Assembly: GCF_902686445.1 (NCBI RefSeq)
Contig: NC_062227.1
Span: forward strand, 25,784,777-25,848,776
Source of the DNA: Sciurus carolinensis
Lineage: Eukaryota > Chordata > Mammalia > Rodentia > Sciuridae
DNA length: 64,000 nt
Direction of reading: 5' to 3'
Shown here: in pieces, positions 10,736 to 21,124 of the stretch
How positions within the stretch are numbered: the stretch's first letter is position 1
Layout of the letters: each line of letters begins with the position of its first letter
The notes under the pieces: model-generated
Seen by the model: only the letters and a program-made list of their open reading frames with translations
Database searches by the model: none
Told to the model about the DNA's origin: nothing
Made by a program: the position numbers and the translations under genes

Positions 10736-12745
10736 TACACTGAAGACTTCAGGATAATATAGTCCTTCATCTTGTAAAAGAAGTAGAGAGTTTGCATATC
10801 TGCACCATTTTATGACAGATAGAGCCAAACACCATTTTTTAAAAGTATGAATATATTTTATGCCAAAGCCATTAAAGCTGCTCATTCTTAACCTGCCCTG
10901 AGCTAAAACTCAAAGCCATCATCCTGATTCACGAAATCTTGTATACCTACCTGGCATTAAAAAGACAACAACAGTGTCACTTAGAAAAGTCAGGTAATCT
11001 CTGTAAATGATTTGAGTCGTCACACCTAAGACAAACTCCCTGGAGACTGGTGTTCTTCCTCAAGATGACCCTGTCCCCTGCTGCTTCCTGACTTGGGGGA
11101 GATCAAGAAGGGGACATGATTATTATTATTTTCCAGTCAGAAATTGAAAGCCAGACAGTGACAAATCAATTTTCAAAGCTTATATTTCCATTCTTGAATG
11201 TGAAAAAAAAAATCCTGAGAATCCCCCTGTTGTTCACCTTGAAAGTTAAAACACATGGACAAATCTCCGAGGGCCAAGGATTTTGTAAACCTTCCACAGA
11301 CTACTTTTCATGAGGAAACTGGTGACAAACAGAATGACATTTCCACTGGGTTTGGAGACAAGGCAGAACAAAGAGGAGGCGGGGCTGGGGCTGGAGTTTC
11401 CAGGAGTCCTGAATAGACCTATTAAAATAGCCGTGGATCAATGTGAAACTTAATACTTTAATGACAGAGCTTCTCAGGAGCACTCCTTTTGAATTCTCTG
11501 GTTCCAAGAGAATCGCTTCCTTCTCTCAGTCTAATCTTGAGAGGAGGAGAAAGCTGGGTGTAACTGTGGCTCTGGAAAGGATGGGGATAATCTTCCAAAA
11601 AGTGAGGACAATCGCCAATCCTGGGGCAGACCCTCAAGTTCAGAGTCAGACTTCTCATCTGTATAACCCAAGCTGGGTCACTGCCCGCTTCAAATCTCTG
11701 TCCTCCTCTTATTCTCCTGCTCTGCGTGGTTACCGTGTATGAACATGTACTAATTATAGTATGTGGAAGTTTGATTATTTTCTCTTCTCAGCGTAATGAT
11801 TATTTATTCTGAGTCAACTGAGTGACCAAGGCCCCAAGAACACGGACTCACGTTATAATGAATGATGACCCACCCCAAGTGGAAGAAGTGGAAGAGATTC
11901 TGTGAACTTTTATAGCCAAAGAACAACAACAACAAAAAAAGTCATAAATCAATGCATTCAAAGATTGGTCTGGGCATTAGGTGGGCAGATTATAACAAAG
12001 GGGGAACATTTTCTCTAGGTTTCAGATGCTATAACATTCTTAGCTTTAGGGGTGGTGGAGGCTAGTGGTGCACTAAGTTTTAATACATTCTGAGAAATTG
12101 ACTGGATGTTCGGTAAATGGCTATTTTTCTAAAGGGCCAAAGATAGCCCAGGATAATTTCAGTTCTGGATTTACAACATTCCATCTCTCCACAGTCACAG
12201 TGTTACTCAGTCAAGGTTATACAGTCTGCAGGATCTTTCTGATGCAGCTTCCTTGGAGAACTTTGAATTCACCATCTGTACAATTTGCATCGTGAATACT
12301 GAGGGTCTCTGTGCATTTTGAGTGACGGGATGATGTACGACTGGCACTCTTTATTGATCACTGCTAAAACTAGCCAGCGGACTTAGCATCTCTATATATT
12401 TTGATATATAGAGGCAATTTAAGTGCAGCGACATCTTCTTTGCCTGCATCCCCAGCATTCAACCAGGCTGGGCTACAAGGGTATATGGCCCCAACCCACA
12501 AAGGTCCAGGGTCAGAACAAAGAAATGAAATTGAGTTAGGATAGAAGAGGTCACAAGGGTGACCATGATTTAAAGTGCAGATTTAAAGTGTACTTTTACA
12601 TGAGTTAAAGTTCAGATTTAGAGGTAGCAAACAGCACTATTAAGTCAATTATTAGAACTTATTCACAGGTGTACCAAAGTAAGTGCTATGTTCACAAAGC
12701 AGAATGCATCAAAAACAAAGAGGAGAAGAAAATGACATCCCTCAC
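10736..12745. other. non-coding stretch with a small palindrome
   Basis: No gene is recognised. A perfect inverted repeat with 9-bp arms (12390-12398 and 12405-12413, left arm 'ctctatata') is seen at 12.4 kb. Short A-runs occur at 11202-11212 and 11931-11940. The GC-richer stretch at 11380-11720 carries overlapping short frames on both strands but no clear exon. Confidence 0.4.
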
Positions 12746-12749
12746 AACA

Positions 12750-13105
12750 TGATAATGTCAACATGTCAATAGATGACCACCCCACCCCACCCCGCCATCC
12801 TGCTAATGGTCAACAGTAACCAACACAAAGGAGAACTGAAAACACCTTGGGCCACGTCCCTGTACTATTGATCTCACTATATAAATATGCCTCACTAAGA
12901 GGGAGCTAGTGAATTCCTACCAACGCCCACACTCGACCCTGTCTCTCAGAGTACGTACTTCTTTTTTCCTCTCAATAAATTCAATCCATGCCTCCCTTTG
13001 ATCTGTCCTGAAATTCCTTTTTGCTCGGACATCAAGGACCCTCATGGCCTGAGTTGAGTTCCACCTCCCTTTTGGGGGGATCACCTCAGAACCTTTGTGC
13101 TGGTG
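12750..13105 (+). repeat. solo LTR-like sequence, class I ERV type
   Basis: A compact promoter-like layout is visible. A TATAAA box lies at 12878-12883 and an AATAAA signal at 12974-12979, followed by a T/C-rich R-U5-like stretch and the phrases 'ttgctcggacatcaaggac' and 'tttggggggatcacctcag'. These are typical of the 3' side of gammaretrovirus-like LTRs. Both edges are imprecise, I found no target duplication, and no gag, pol or env sequence adjoins it. It is an old, inert relic. Confidence 0.5.
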
Positions 13106-13514
13106 ATGAAATTGTTCCAATAAAATATATCAGCATTCATAGACCCTCTAAAGGAAATTACTACCATTTTCTCTTCCAGAAATAATGCCAGATTTTCTAT
13201 TATCATGGGCTAACAGCATGAGGCTGTTTCCAGTCGAGTCTGAGAAGTCCATGTGCACTTGCATAGCAAGTTGGGAGAAGCTGGCAGAAAATAATGTGCT
13301 CCCTTGGCCCACTCAATGCTTAACCTTCTGGAGAGAGATCAAGCTGGAGGAATTGAGGCAGTTCAATAGCTTTCAAAGGACCATTTGAGCAGAATTCCAC
13401 AACTTGATTCAGGAGCTATCCATAGCATTGCATATATACATGCCACACATGGAGTTTCCCAGTATGAAATCCAGAAATCATACTGGAACCTATTTTCTGG
13501 AATATATCGGCTTC

Positions 13515-13810
13515 ATCAAAAACCTACTAGGCATCAGGCACTGCAGCACAAATAGAACACACTTTCCACCTGGGAGGGTCTAGAATCAAGAACCGGGAAA
13601 GCTGTGAACAGACAAGAACAGTCAAATACAGGTATGCACATGGTATGTGGGGGTGGAGCGGGGGTGGGGCCAGATCTGCCTGAAGGGATTAAAATAGACT
13701 TCCTGGGATCGGTGAGCCTTGAACTTGAAGATGAACGATTACCAGGCAGTCAGGGATGAGAAGGGATTAGTTCAGACAAAGAGAGAAATACAGCTGTGAG
13801 TCACATAGTG
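13515..13810 (-). repeat. L2 LINE 3' fragment
   Basis: 'taggcatcaggcactgcagc' opens a reversed L2 tail, followed by 'gggtctagaatcaagaac' and, further on, 'gtgagccttgaacttgaag' and 'gcagtcagggatgagaag'. These follow the order of the reversed L2 3' UTR and ORF end. Heavily diverged. Confidence 0.5.
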
Positions 13811-13892
13811 ACATTGCAGTCAACCACTGACAGGCTCATGCAAGGATGGATCCAGAAGACTGTAACGGAGCTGAAACATTTCTGTCACCTAG

Positions 13893-14197
13893 TGTGTTTG
13901 TCAGCTTTTCATTATTGGAAAAAATAATTCAACTGATAGTTTTATTTTGGCTCAGAGTTTTAGAGGTTTCGGTGCCTGGTAGCTGGCCCCACTGTGTGGG
14001 AGTACTCAGAGGAGCAAACCCCTTCATCACATGGTAGCCAGGAAGTAAAAAGAGCAGAAGAGGAGGGGCCAGAGGGGCCAGGTGACTTTCCATTAGGTCC
14101 CACCACTTAAACTTTCTACCACCTCCCAAGAGTCCAGCCTGAGAATCAAACTTTGACAGAGGGGCCTTGGGGGATATTTAAGATCCAAACTACAGCA
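13893..14197 (-). repeat. ERVL-MaLR LTR
   Basis: The reversed MaLR layout is clear: 'tgtgtttgtcagcttttcat' near the start, 'ttttattttggctcagag', a purine-rich stretch 'ggaagtaaaaagagcagaag', then 'gtcccaccacttaaac' and the end 'gatccaaactacagca'. Flanking pentamers 13888-13892 (cctag) and 14198-14202 (cctat) agree at four of five positions. It belongs to the same family as the LTR at 17698. Confidence 0.7.
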
Positions 14198-14312
14198 CCT
14201 ATTGACATTGTAGCTGTCCTAACACTGTGGTACAGCACATCCCTCCCATTCCCTATGCTGGTATAAACAAACCTACTGTGATGCCAGTTATATATAAAAG
14301 TATAGCAGGGCG

Positions 14313-14421
14313 GGCTGGGGATATAGCTCAGTTGGTAGAGTGTTTGCCTCACAAACACAAGGCCCTGGGTTCTAATCCCCAGCACCACAAACACACACAC
14401 AAAATATATATATATATATAG
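14313..14421 (+). mobile_element. ID SINE (tRNA-Ala-derived) with CA/TA tail
   Basis: The element shows an intact RNA polymerase III A box ('tagctcagttggtagag') and B box ('gggttctaatcccc', 14367-14380), and ends 'ccagcaccacaaa'. The A-rich tail has become (CA)n then (TA)n, to 14421. A tRNA scan may flag this; it is a SINE, not a tRNA gene, because it lacks a complete acceptor stem. Confidence 0.9.
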
Positions 14422-14599
14422 CACATAGAATTATGGACAGTACATAATGCTTGGTGTTGATACTAAACAACCATATTATTGGCTTATGTATTTACTACTC
14501 AATACTTTTTATCATTATTTTAAAGTTTCTTTTACTGATAAAAATAAAGTTTACCCTAAGACAGAACAGCCTTGTCAATCTGTGTCTATTTCTTTGTGT

Positions 14600-14782
14600 G
14601 TGAAGTATTGGGAACTGAACCCAGGGATACACTACCACTGGGCTAAATCCCCAGCTCTTTTTTTTTTTTTTTTTTTTTGAAACAGGATCTTCATAAGTAG
14701 TCCAGGCTGGTCTCAAACTTGTGATCCTCCTGCCTCAGTCTCCCAAGTACCTGGGATTACTGGCAAGTGACACTGGCCTAGC
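14600..14782 (-). mobile_element. B1-dID composite SINE
   Basis: In reverse orientation it reads 'ggaactgaacccagggatac' and 'gctaaatccccagctc' (ID half), then a 22-base T tract (14658-14679). The B1 half follows: 'gaaacaggatcttcat', 'gatcctcctgcctcagtctc' and 'ctgggattactggcaag'. Confidence 0.85.
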
Positions 14783-14785
14783 TTA

Positions 14786-16055
14786 ACATGTCTTTTGATT
14801 GGATCAAGAGGCCACATGGAGTGATTGACCTATACCCCTGAGGTGTGTGTGAGTATACACTACAACGTTCAAACGAGGCTGAGACCACCCATGGACACGG
14901 TTCTCAGGAAGTGGCCCCACCTGTAATTAACACAACTGTTTAAGAAAAGATACTGAGGGAAGAAACAGCCTGATATTTATGGGCAGCAGCAACCTCTTTG
15001 GCTAAAATTTGACTGAAGTGTAGGGTGTGCATATATGGGGAGGAAGAGTAACTTTGACTCTCATTCCACTCCCTTGTCTCCATTTCCCTGCCCTTGCCAG
15101 CCTGGATTCTTTGTTACACACAGGAGAAACCAGCTCTGGCTGTTCTAAGTACAAGGGGTGAGGGCGGTGGGTAGGTGTAGCATTGCTTCTGGTCATACAG
15201 AGGGAATTGAATACACAGGTTTACCTATGAAACTGATATTAATAGGCTCCCTATTGGAACTGCACTAAAGGCGCAGTAGGACAGGAAGGAGGTTTTGTTT
15301 GTGCTTTTAATGTAATAAACACACAAGGACAATGAAATGGGAAAAGAAATAAAATAAAAAAATCTTTGGAAACTGAAAAGAAAACGGTCTGCTGACATCT
15401 GACTCTGAAGATCTAAGGAAACAGAATTCCTTCTACAGAGAAAAGGGAGGGAGCTATTATACAATTTGGTGGTACCCAGAAGTCCCAAAGTCTAAAGAAT
15501 GGGTGGTATAGGGTAAAGGTGAAGCAGAAACAAAAAGACTGGCTTGAAACCTGTTGAGTAAGACCATGACCCCCAAATCCCTCCCCTGCTAGGAAAAGTC
15601 AGGTAGCTGCCTCAGAGGATGGGACGTTTGTTCTTTGGAGAAGGTAAAACAGGATTGTCTACACTCTAGAAAAACAATCACAGATGCGGGTGGGAAGAGC
15701 ACTTTGACAACAAGAATTGAATAAAGGTTTACATATTGAATGCTGGTAACCATGGCTGCCATCTCATAATTAACCCTTGGAATGCTGACATCCAGGCTTG
15801 AACCTCCAGGAGAACATGGCCAGTTTATTGATTGGTTTTGCCCTGTTTTGTTTTTTATTAGCCCAAGAAGAAGGACCTCCAGATGCTTGGTAATACAGTG
15901 GCCCAGGTGGAGTTTCTTCCAGTGAACACCACCACCATCCATTTCTACCCCCATGGGGCTTCCAAATCCGCTTCTCAGTGCCCTTCCTTACACATAAGAT
16001 AGCAGTGTCTGTCACGTGCCAAACATCCAAAGAAAGTCCCAAGTGATGGTCAGGG
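14786..16055. other. non-coding stretch, nothing recognised
   Basis: No exon or named repeat. Two minus frames (15589-15954, 121 codons; 15770-16042, 90 codons) overlap in different registers and neither is framed by splice sites. Confidence 0.4.
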
Positions 16056-16066
16056 ACTGTTATGGA

Positions 16067-16556
16067 TTGTCTGGCCCCATCAGATTCATTTACTGAAGTC
16101 CAAATACATATAAGATGAAATCATACAGGAGGAAGTAGGTCCTAATGCAATACGATTGGTGTCATTTTTAAAAAAAAAAGACATCAATATCTGGGTCTGG
16201 TGTTGCATGTCTGTAGTCCCAGCTGCTAGGGAAACTGAGGCAGTAGGACTGCTTGAGCCCAGGAAGTCAGAGTCAGCTTAACATAGTGAGGCCCTGTGTC
16301 TTTAAAAAAAGGAAAGAAAACTAAAACCACACTCCATATAAAGAGAAAGAGACAAGCAGAGAAGGAAGACAATATACAGAGACACAAGGAGGACACAGTC
16401 ATCTACAAGCCTGGTAAGAGTCTGGATAGTCCCTTCTCTCACAGCTCAGAACACCTTGTTTTTTGACATCTATCCTTCAGAATTGGGAGACAGTCAATCT
16501 GTCTGTGGTACCTTGACAGGGAAGCCCCTGAAAACTAATGCAGAAACTAAGACACC
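16067..16556 (+). repeat. MLT1-type LTR, interrupted by a SINE
   Basis: The left part starts 'tgttatggattgtctggccc' and continues 'ggtcctaatgcaatacgatt', the usual MLT1 opening. After a 7SL SINE (16186-16315) the LTR resumes with 'gagacacaaggaggacacag' and ends near 'aactaatgcagaaactaag'. Splitting of one LTR by a younger SINE is seen directly. The right edge is uncertain. Confidence 0.6.
16186..16315 (+). mobile_element. 7SL-derived SINE (B1/Alu-monomer-like)
   Basis: 'tgtctgtagtcccagctgct', 'gaaactgaggcagtagga', 'tgcttgagcccaggaag' and 'tagtgaggccctgtgtc' trace a B1/Alu-type monomer ending in an A-rich tail. No ID half follows, unlike the composites elsewhere in the window. Confidence 0.75.
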
Positions 16557-16559
16557 CAA

Positions 16560-17217
16560 TATGGGGAAACTAAAACAAAACATTCTCTACTGGATACATA
16601 AAACAAGCAAACAAATTTTTAAAAACTATCACTATGATTAATATCCACAGAGATATAAAGGAAATATTTTATCTATTAAACTGGAACAGTGTGATCCAAA
16701 TAAATGAAAAAATAGATAACTCTCAGAGGAATCAAATGAGCTATTGAAAATCAAAAATAAAATTAAAATATATTATAAAGCTTAATTGAAATATTAAAGG
16801 GAAAACTTTGATTTGATTTCCCAGAACACCCATGCATGCACACACAAAGTCAAATGATTTTTAAAATAATACAGGAAAATTTAAAAATCAAGTACAGGAT
16901 AAATCTCAGAAATCTAATACAGAAATAAAAAAAGCTGCTGGAAGAGAGGATGGAGTGAAGGGTATCATCAATGCAATAATTCAAGGACATTTCCTCAAAC
17001 CAAAGGTTCTGTTTCTCTGACTGAAAGGGCTCAACTGTTGGGCAACATGATGGATAATTTTTAAAATAAAAATAAAGCAACAAAGAAAACAACCTCACAC
17101 CAAATCATATCGTCATGAAAACTTAGAACACAGACACAAGCATATCTTAAAAGGTCCAAGAGGAAAAAGTGTTATGTACAAAATATCAAGAATTGAAATG
17201 TTACCAGCTCACTTGCT
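16560..17217. other. AT-rich non-coding stretch
   Basis: Very AT-rich (for example 16640-16900) with no gene. The 82-codon minus frame at 16850-17098 is Phe/Ile/Leu-rich because of AT content. Old L1 is possible but I cannot align it. Confidence 0.4.
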
Positions 17218-17240
17218 TTCTCTCTCTCTCTCTCTCTCTT
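17218..17240. repeat. (TC)n microsatellite at SINE edge
   Basis: A run of about eleven TC units sits directly at the tail side of the reverse-oriented SINE that follows, the usual place for tail-derived microsatellites. Confidence 0.9.
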
Positions 17241-17444
17241 TCTTGGACTGGGGATTAGACCCAGGGTACTCTACCACTGAGCTACATCCCCAGCCCTTTT
17301 TCTTTTTCTTTTTTGAGACAGGATCTCACTAAGTGGCTTAGGGCCTCACTAATATGCTGAGGCTGGCCTCCAACTTGCAATCCTCCTGCCACAGCCTCCC
17401 TAGCTGCTAAGATTATAGAAATGAGCCACCATTGAGCCTGGCAG
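17241..17444 (-). mobile_element. B1-dID composite SINE
   Basis: The reversed ID half reads 'ggactggggattagacccag', 'ctctaccactgagctacatc' and 'cccagccc'. The reversed B1 half reads 'ttttgagacaggatctcact', 'caatcctcctgccacagcct' and 'gagccaccattgagcctgg'. Confidence 0.9.
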
Positions 17445-17697
17445 TATCATCCTTCTTATGAACAACATGAAAGATGAAGACAATGAATTGATGTTTTCAA
17501 AATTCCATGCAAAACGGTTGTGAACCTCAAATTCAATTCTCAACCAAATTTTCAATCAAGTGTGAAATAAAATATTTCAGATTTTTTTTTCCTCACAAAT
17601 GCTTCTCAAGAAGTTCCTAGAGGATGTGCTCCATTGCACAGGAGAGTAAACCAGATGAGATTTGCAGTTCTATCAACAGGTCTGGCAATAGTGATGG

Positions 17698-18088
17698 TAT
17701 CTTGGTTAGCTTTTCATTATCTGGAACCTGACATGAACAACTTAGAGGAAGAAAATTTTATTTTGGATCATGGTTTTCTGAAGTTTCAGTCCCTGGTGGA
17801 TTGGTTCCATTCCTCTGGATCTGAAGTGAGGCAGAATATCCTGGCAGAAGGGCATGCCAAAGGAAAGATGCTCAGCTCCTGGTAGCCAGGGAGCAGAAAA
17901 AGAGGGGAGAAGGGACCAGAGAGAAGATGTACCCTTCCAGGGGTGATCCTGATGATCCCAGTAGTCCATTTAGCCATCAATGGACCAATCCCTGGTGAGG
18001 TGAGAGCCCTGACGAGCCAATCACTTCCCCAAAGCCTCACCTCCGAACACATGAGATTGGGGTGACACTCCAGACCCAGACCATAACA
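17698..18088 (-). repeat. ERVL-MaLR solo LTR with 5-bp target duplication
   Basis: Perfect GATGG flanks (17693-17697 and 18089-18093) bound a reversed MaLR LTR: 'cttggttagcttttcattat', 'gaaaattttattttggatc', a purine-rich centre, 'cacttccccaaagcctcacc' and the end 'ccagacccagaccataaca'. An 83-codon plus frame starting at 17634 runs into it and is incidental. Confidence 0.85.
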
Positions 18089-18094
18089 GATGGA

Positions 18095-18800
18095 TATGTA
18101 GAACATCAGGTAAAAGAATAAATGAGGCAATCCAGATAGGAAGAATTGTAAAAGACAGGAGCTATAACTGTGATGGAAAACACACAGATGCAAATAGCTC
18201 CACACTCCCAATGAGATTAACATTGAAAATTTAGCCACAAAACAAGCGATTCATGTTTTAAGGATGGAGGACAGGATGTCATTGGGCAGGGGATAGGGGG
18301 GAAATAAAGGGCTGTAGTTTTTCATAATAAGTATTTTAGAACTATTTACCTCTTAAAATGGTGTATATTGTCATAAATAACAATTTGGGCATTTATTGGA
18401 AGGATACAACTCTGAGAAGGATGGGCTTGGAGAATTGGAGGGAATTAAGGGGCTCAGAGGTGAGGGAACAGAAACATGTGCCCGCATTACTGAGCCCCAT
18501 CACCTCTTCCTGCAAGCAGCTGAGGATACATTGCAGCTGACTCTTAGGTGTCAACTGACCACACTGATGTCTTGTGCCCAGCATTCACAGTTAGAAGTAG
18601 ATTCAGAGTTCTAATCATAAAGAATCTTGCCCTGGGGTGATAAAGATCAAGCGCAGTTAGAGGGATATAAAAAGAGGGAAGGGTCATTCCTACCTGTTTG
18701 TCCAAACTGAGGATGGTGAAGTTTACAGGCAAATAGCATTTGGAAAGTCCCCTCCGTCCACTGCCCTGGGCCTGCCAAGGTGGGTGATTCCCAGCTGGTG
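18095..18800. other. non-coding stretch, nothing recognised
   Basis: No exon or named repeat seen. The 150-codon minus frame that starts at 18238 mostly overlaps the LTR to the left and lacks exon boundaries. Confidence 0.4.
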
Positions 18801-18802
18801 AT

Positions 18803-19075
18803 TCTTCCTTCCTTCCTTCCTTCCTTCCTTTCTTGACTTCTTGGTTTCCTTCCTTCCTTCCTTCCTTCCTTCCTTCCTTCCTTCCTTCCTTCCTTCCTTC
18901 CTTCCTTGGTTTCCTTCTTTCTTGGTTTCTTTATTTCTTTCTCTTTCTCTTTCTTTCTCCTTTCATTCTCTCTCTCTCTCTCTCTTTCTTTCATCAATCA
19001 TCTATCTATCTATATTCCTCCCATCTATCTATTCATCTACCTGTCATCTATCTACCTACCTACTATCTATGAGCC
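18803..19075. repeat. compound microsatellite (TTCC/TTTC/TC/TCTA)
   Basis: Two long TTCC arrays (18804-18840 and 18846-18907) are separated by a short unique break. They are followed by TTTC units, a TC run (about 18967-18985) and TCTA/TCTACC units to 19075. Frames of over 100 codons across it (poly-RKEG on minus, poly-SFLP on plus) are simple-repeat artefacts. Confidence 0.97.
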
Positions 19076-19079
19076 CTCC

Positions 19080-19750
19080 TACAAGCTGGGGAAGTATTTG
19101 TGGTTGTGCCCTGAAATTTCTACAAAGCCTTCTACAAAAGCAGAAGTAAGCCTGGGGGCAGAGGTGGGAAAGCCAATTTGCCTAGCTTGGGAACAAGGCC
19201 CATAGGTTGCACCTTAGCTCAGAGAAAAGGAATAGGAGGAACAGAGACAGCACCAGCCCAGACTGTCAATGGGGAGGAGACATTACACTAGTGAGAATAA
19301 TTAGGTATCAGTGTTGATTAGATACCATTCAAGAAGATCAAATCCATTTTATATTTTTCTGCAACCTCATTTATGTCTCTGGAATGCATCAGTGGTGAAT
19401 GACAAGCAGTGTTGCCCATTTCCCAGAACTCAACAGTAAGGAGCACTGTCACCTCTACTTAGTGAGGGGAAAATCAAGGCAGAGATCACAGGAAACTGGA
19501 AACTTCAGATGTCAGCAAGAGGGGCTTGCTGCAGAGCAGGAGCCAGGATTGGAAGCAGTATCAGTGGCTTTCTGCCTCTGCCCAGGGACATGATGTACCT
19601 AGGGCTGGTCTTGTTTGGCTCCCCAGCAGCACAGGTAGAATGTGTCTGCTTCCCTTCCTAGGAATCTGAGGGACTCCAGGGTCTGTGAGTGTCAGAGGTG
19701 AATCTGGAACATTTACTTTCATTGGAAGAACATTTTACTTTGGGCATTCT
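19080..19750. other. non-coding stretch, nothing recognised
   Basis: Unique-looking sequence without credible exon signals. The short plus frame at 19399-19593 has no flanking splice sites of quality. Confidence 0.4.
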
Positions 19751-19754
19751 TTGT

Positions 19755-20110
19755 TGTCATTCACTCATCAGTAAATTCAAAGACATTTGTTGAGTATCCA
19801 CTGTGTGCCAGCCCCCATGGCAGGTGCTAGAATTAAAAAATGTGCAGAATTCGGATTATCCTTGCTTGCAGGAGCTCATGGTCTGCAGGAGGCAACAGAG
19901 CCAAGAGCAGAGCATGATGATACAGCTAGGTCGGTGCATCCAGAGGACAAAACAAAGAGCTCCACAGGAGAATGAGGGGAACTGTCCCAACCTATAGAGG
20001 TCGGAGAATGTCCCCTGCAGGAGCAGAGACTTGTGCTCCATCTGAAAGATTGAAGGATGTCCTCCAGGACAGGAGGAGGGCTCTGAAAACCATTCTCCCA
20101 GACGCAGGAA
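19755..20110 (-). repeat. L2 LINE 3' fragment
   Basis: 'catttgttgagtatccactg', 'tgtgccagcccccatggcag', 'gcaggagctcatggtctgca' and later 'gagaatgtcccctgcagg' and 'catctgaaagattgaagg' follow the reversed L2 3' end in order for about 350 bp. The 119-codon plus frame at 19972-20331 lies largely in this repeat and is not a gene. Confidence 0.65.
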
Positions 20111-20705
20111 ACACCACCAGGGGCCCCGCGTGCTCTGGCTTCACTCAAGACACCCTTCTTAAAGAGTTGGAAAGAGTGTCTAGTCTTCATCCTTCAGCAG
20201 TGACTTTCCTCTTAACACAGCAGCCGGGGAATCTCCAGAGTGACACACTTTACGACCCTGGCACATCCTCAGTAATCATGATAAACCTGGGCCTGGAGCT
20301 CAGGCCTCTGGGCCCCGGTCAATTCACTTAGAAACAGCCAAGAGGGGAAAGGTCCCAGTATCAAGCACAGCAGAATTTGACTTCTTTTGATCCCAGGACT
20401 CTGGAGAAAGGGAAGTTAAAGAAAGCTATTATAGTGCCATGGGAGAAAAAGCAAATGGGTTTTGTATGAACGTAATTCAGAAGGCAACAGGAAATCATAT
20501 CGGAATTTCTGTTTACTTTTCCAATTCAAAGAGTGAATAAAACACTTTTCTAATTACAATGCACCTTCTGGCATGTTTTGAGCACTGCTCCTTGGAATTC
20601 CCAGTGGTTTCAAGAAAAGAGCCATTGAGCTGACCAGCATGTTTGTAAACTTGTCTACCAGACTCGCACTCGGATCGTTCTTACTGTTGGTCTGTTGTTG
20701 ACTGG

Positions 20706-21119
20706 TGCTGCAGTTTGTGTCCCCCAAGGACACGCTATTTTAAAGAATTGGTCCCCAAAGAGACACTGTTGTGAAGTGGTGGAAACTTTGGTAGGTGGTG
20801 CCAAATGGGAGATCATCAGGGGCATGAGGTAGTTCACACGCAACCCTTTGAGCTTTGGAGAGAGGATTATAATCAAAGAAGCTAGCCTGGCCCTGCCTGT
20901 CTTCTTCATCTCTGCTCCTGTGGGAGGTGTGATCCTGTTCCTGCATGAGCTCCCACTGTTTCTACCCTCCTCAATGTAATGTTGTTCTTCCTGGGACTGA
21001 GTTCATGTAGACCCCATGCCCTGGAACCTCCAAAACTATGATCTGAAATAAACCTTTTCTTTTTATAAAGTTAAATGCCTTTGGTATTTTATTATAGTAA
21101 TGAAGAACTGATTGATACA
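20706..21119 (+). repeat. ERVL-MaLR solo LTR with 5-bp target duplication
   Basis: Perfect ACTGG flanks (20701-20705 and 21120-21124). The LTR opens 'tgctgcagtttgtgtccccc', carries an AATAAA signal at 21047-21052, and closes 'gaagaactgattgataca'. No internal retroviral sequence is present, so this is a recombined solo LTR. Confidence 0.85.
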
Positions 21120-21124
21120 ACTGG

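Noticed and set aside
14313..14390. tRNA gene
   Set aside because: Has A and B boxes but is an ID SINE with an A-rich tail and no full cloverleaf. The same applies at 33119 and 59143.
17634..17885. 83-codon plus frame starting with a hydrophobic, signal-like segment
   Set aside because: Most of it lies inside a reversed MaLR LTR; there is no transcript context.
13893..18088. The two similar reversed MaLR LTRs at 13.9 and 17.7 kb as the ends of one provirus
   Set aside because: Each has its own flanking pentamers (cctag/cctat versus gatgg), and the DNA between holds unrelated SINEs and a sense MLT1.
18647..18997. 116-codon minus frame of Lys/Arg/Glu/Gly repeats, and plus-strand Phe/Ser/Leu/Pro frames
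   Set aside because: Pure products of the TTCC/TTTC microsatellite.
19972..20331. 119-codon plus frame as a gene
   Set aside because: Overlaps reversed L2 sequence for most of its 5' half and lacks splice or promoter context.
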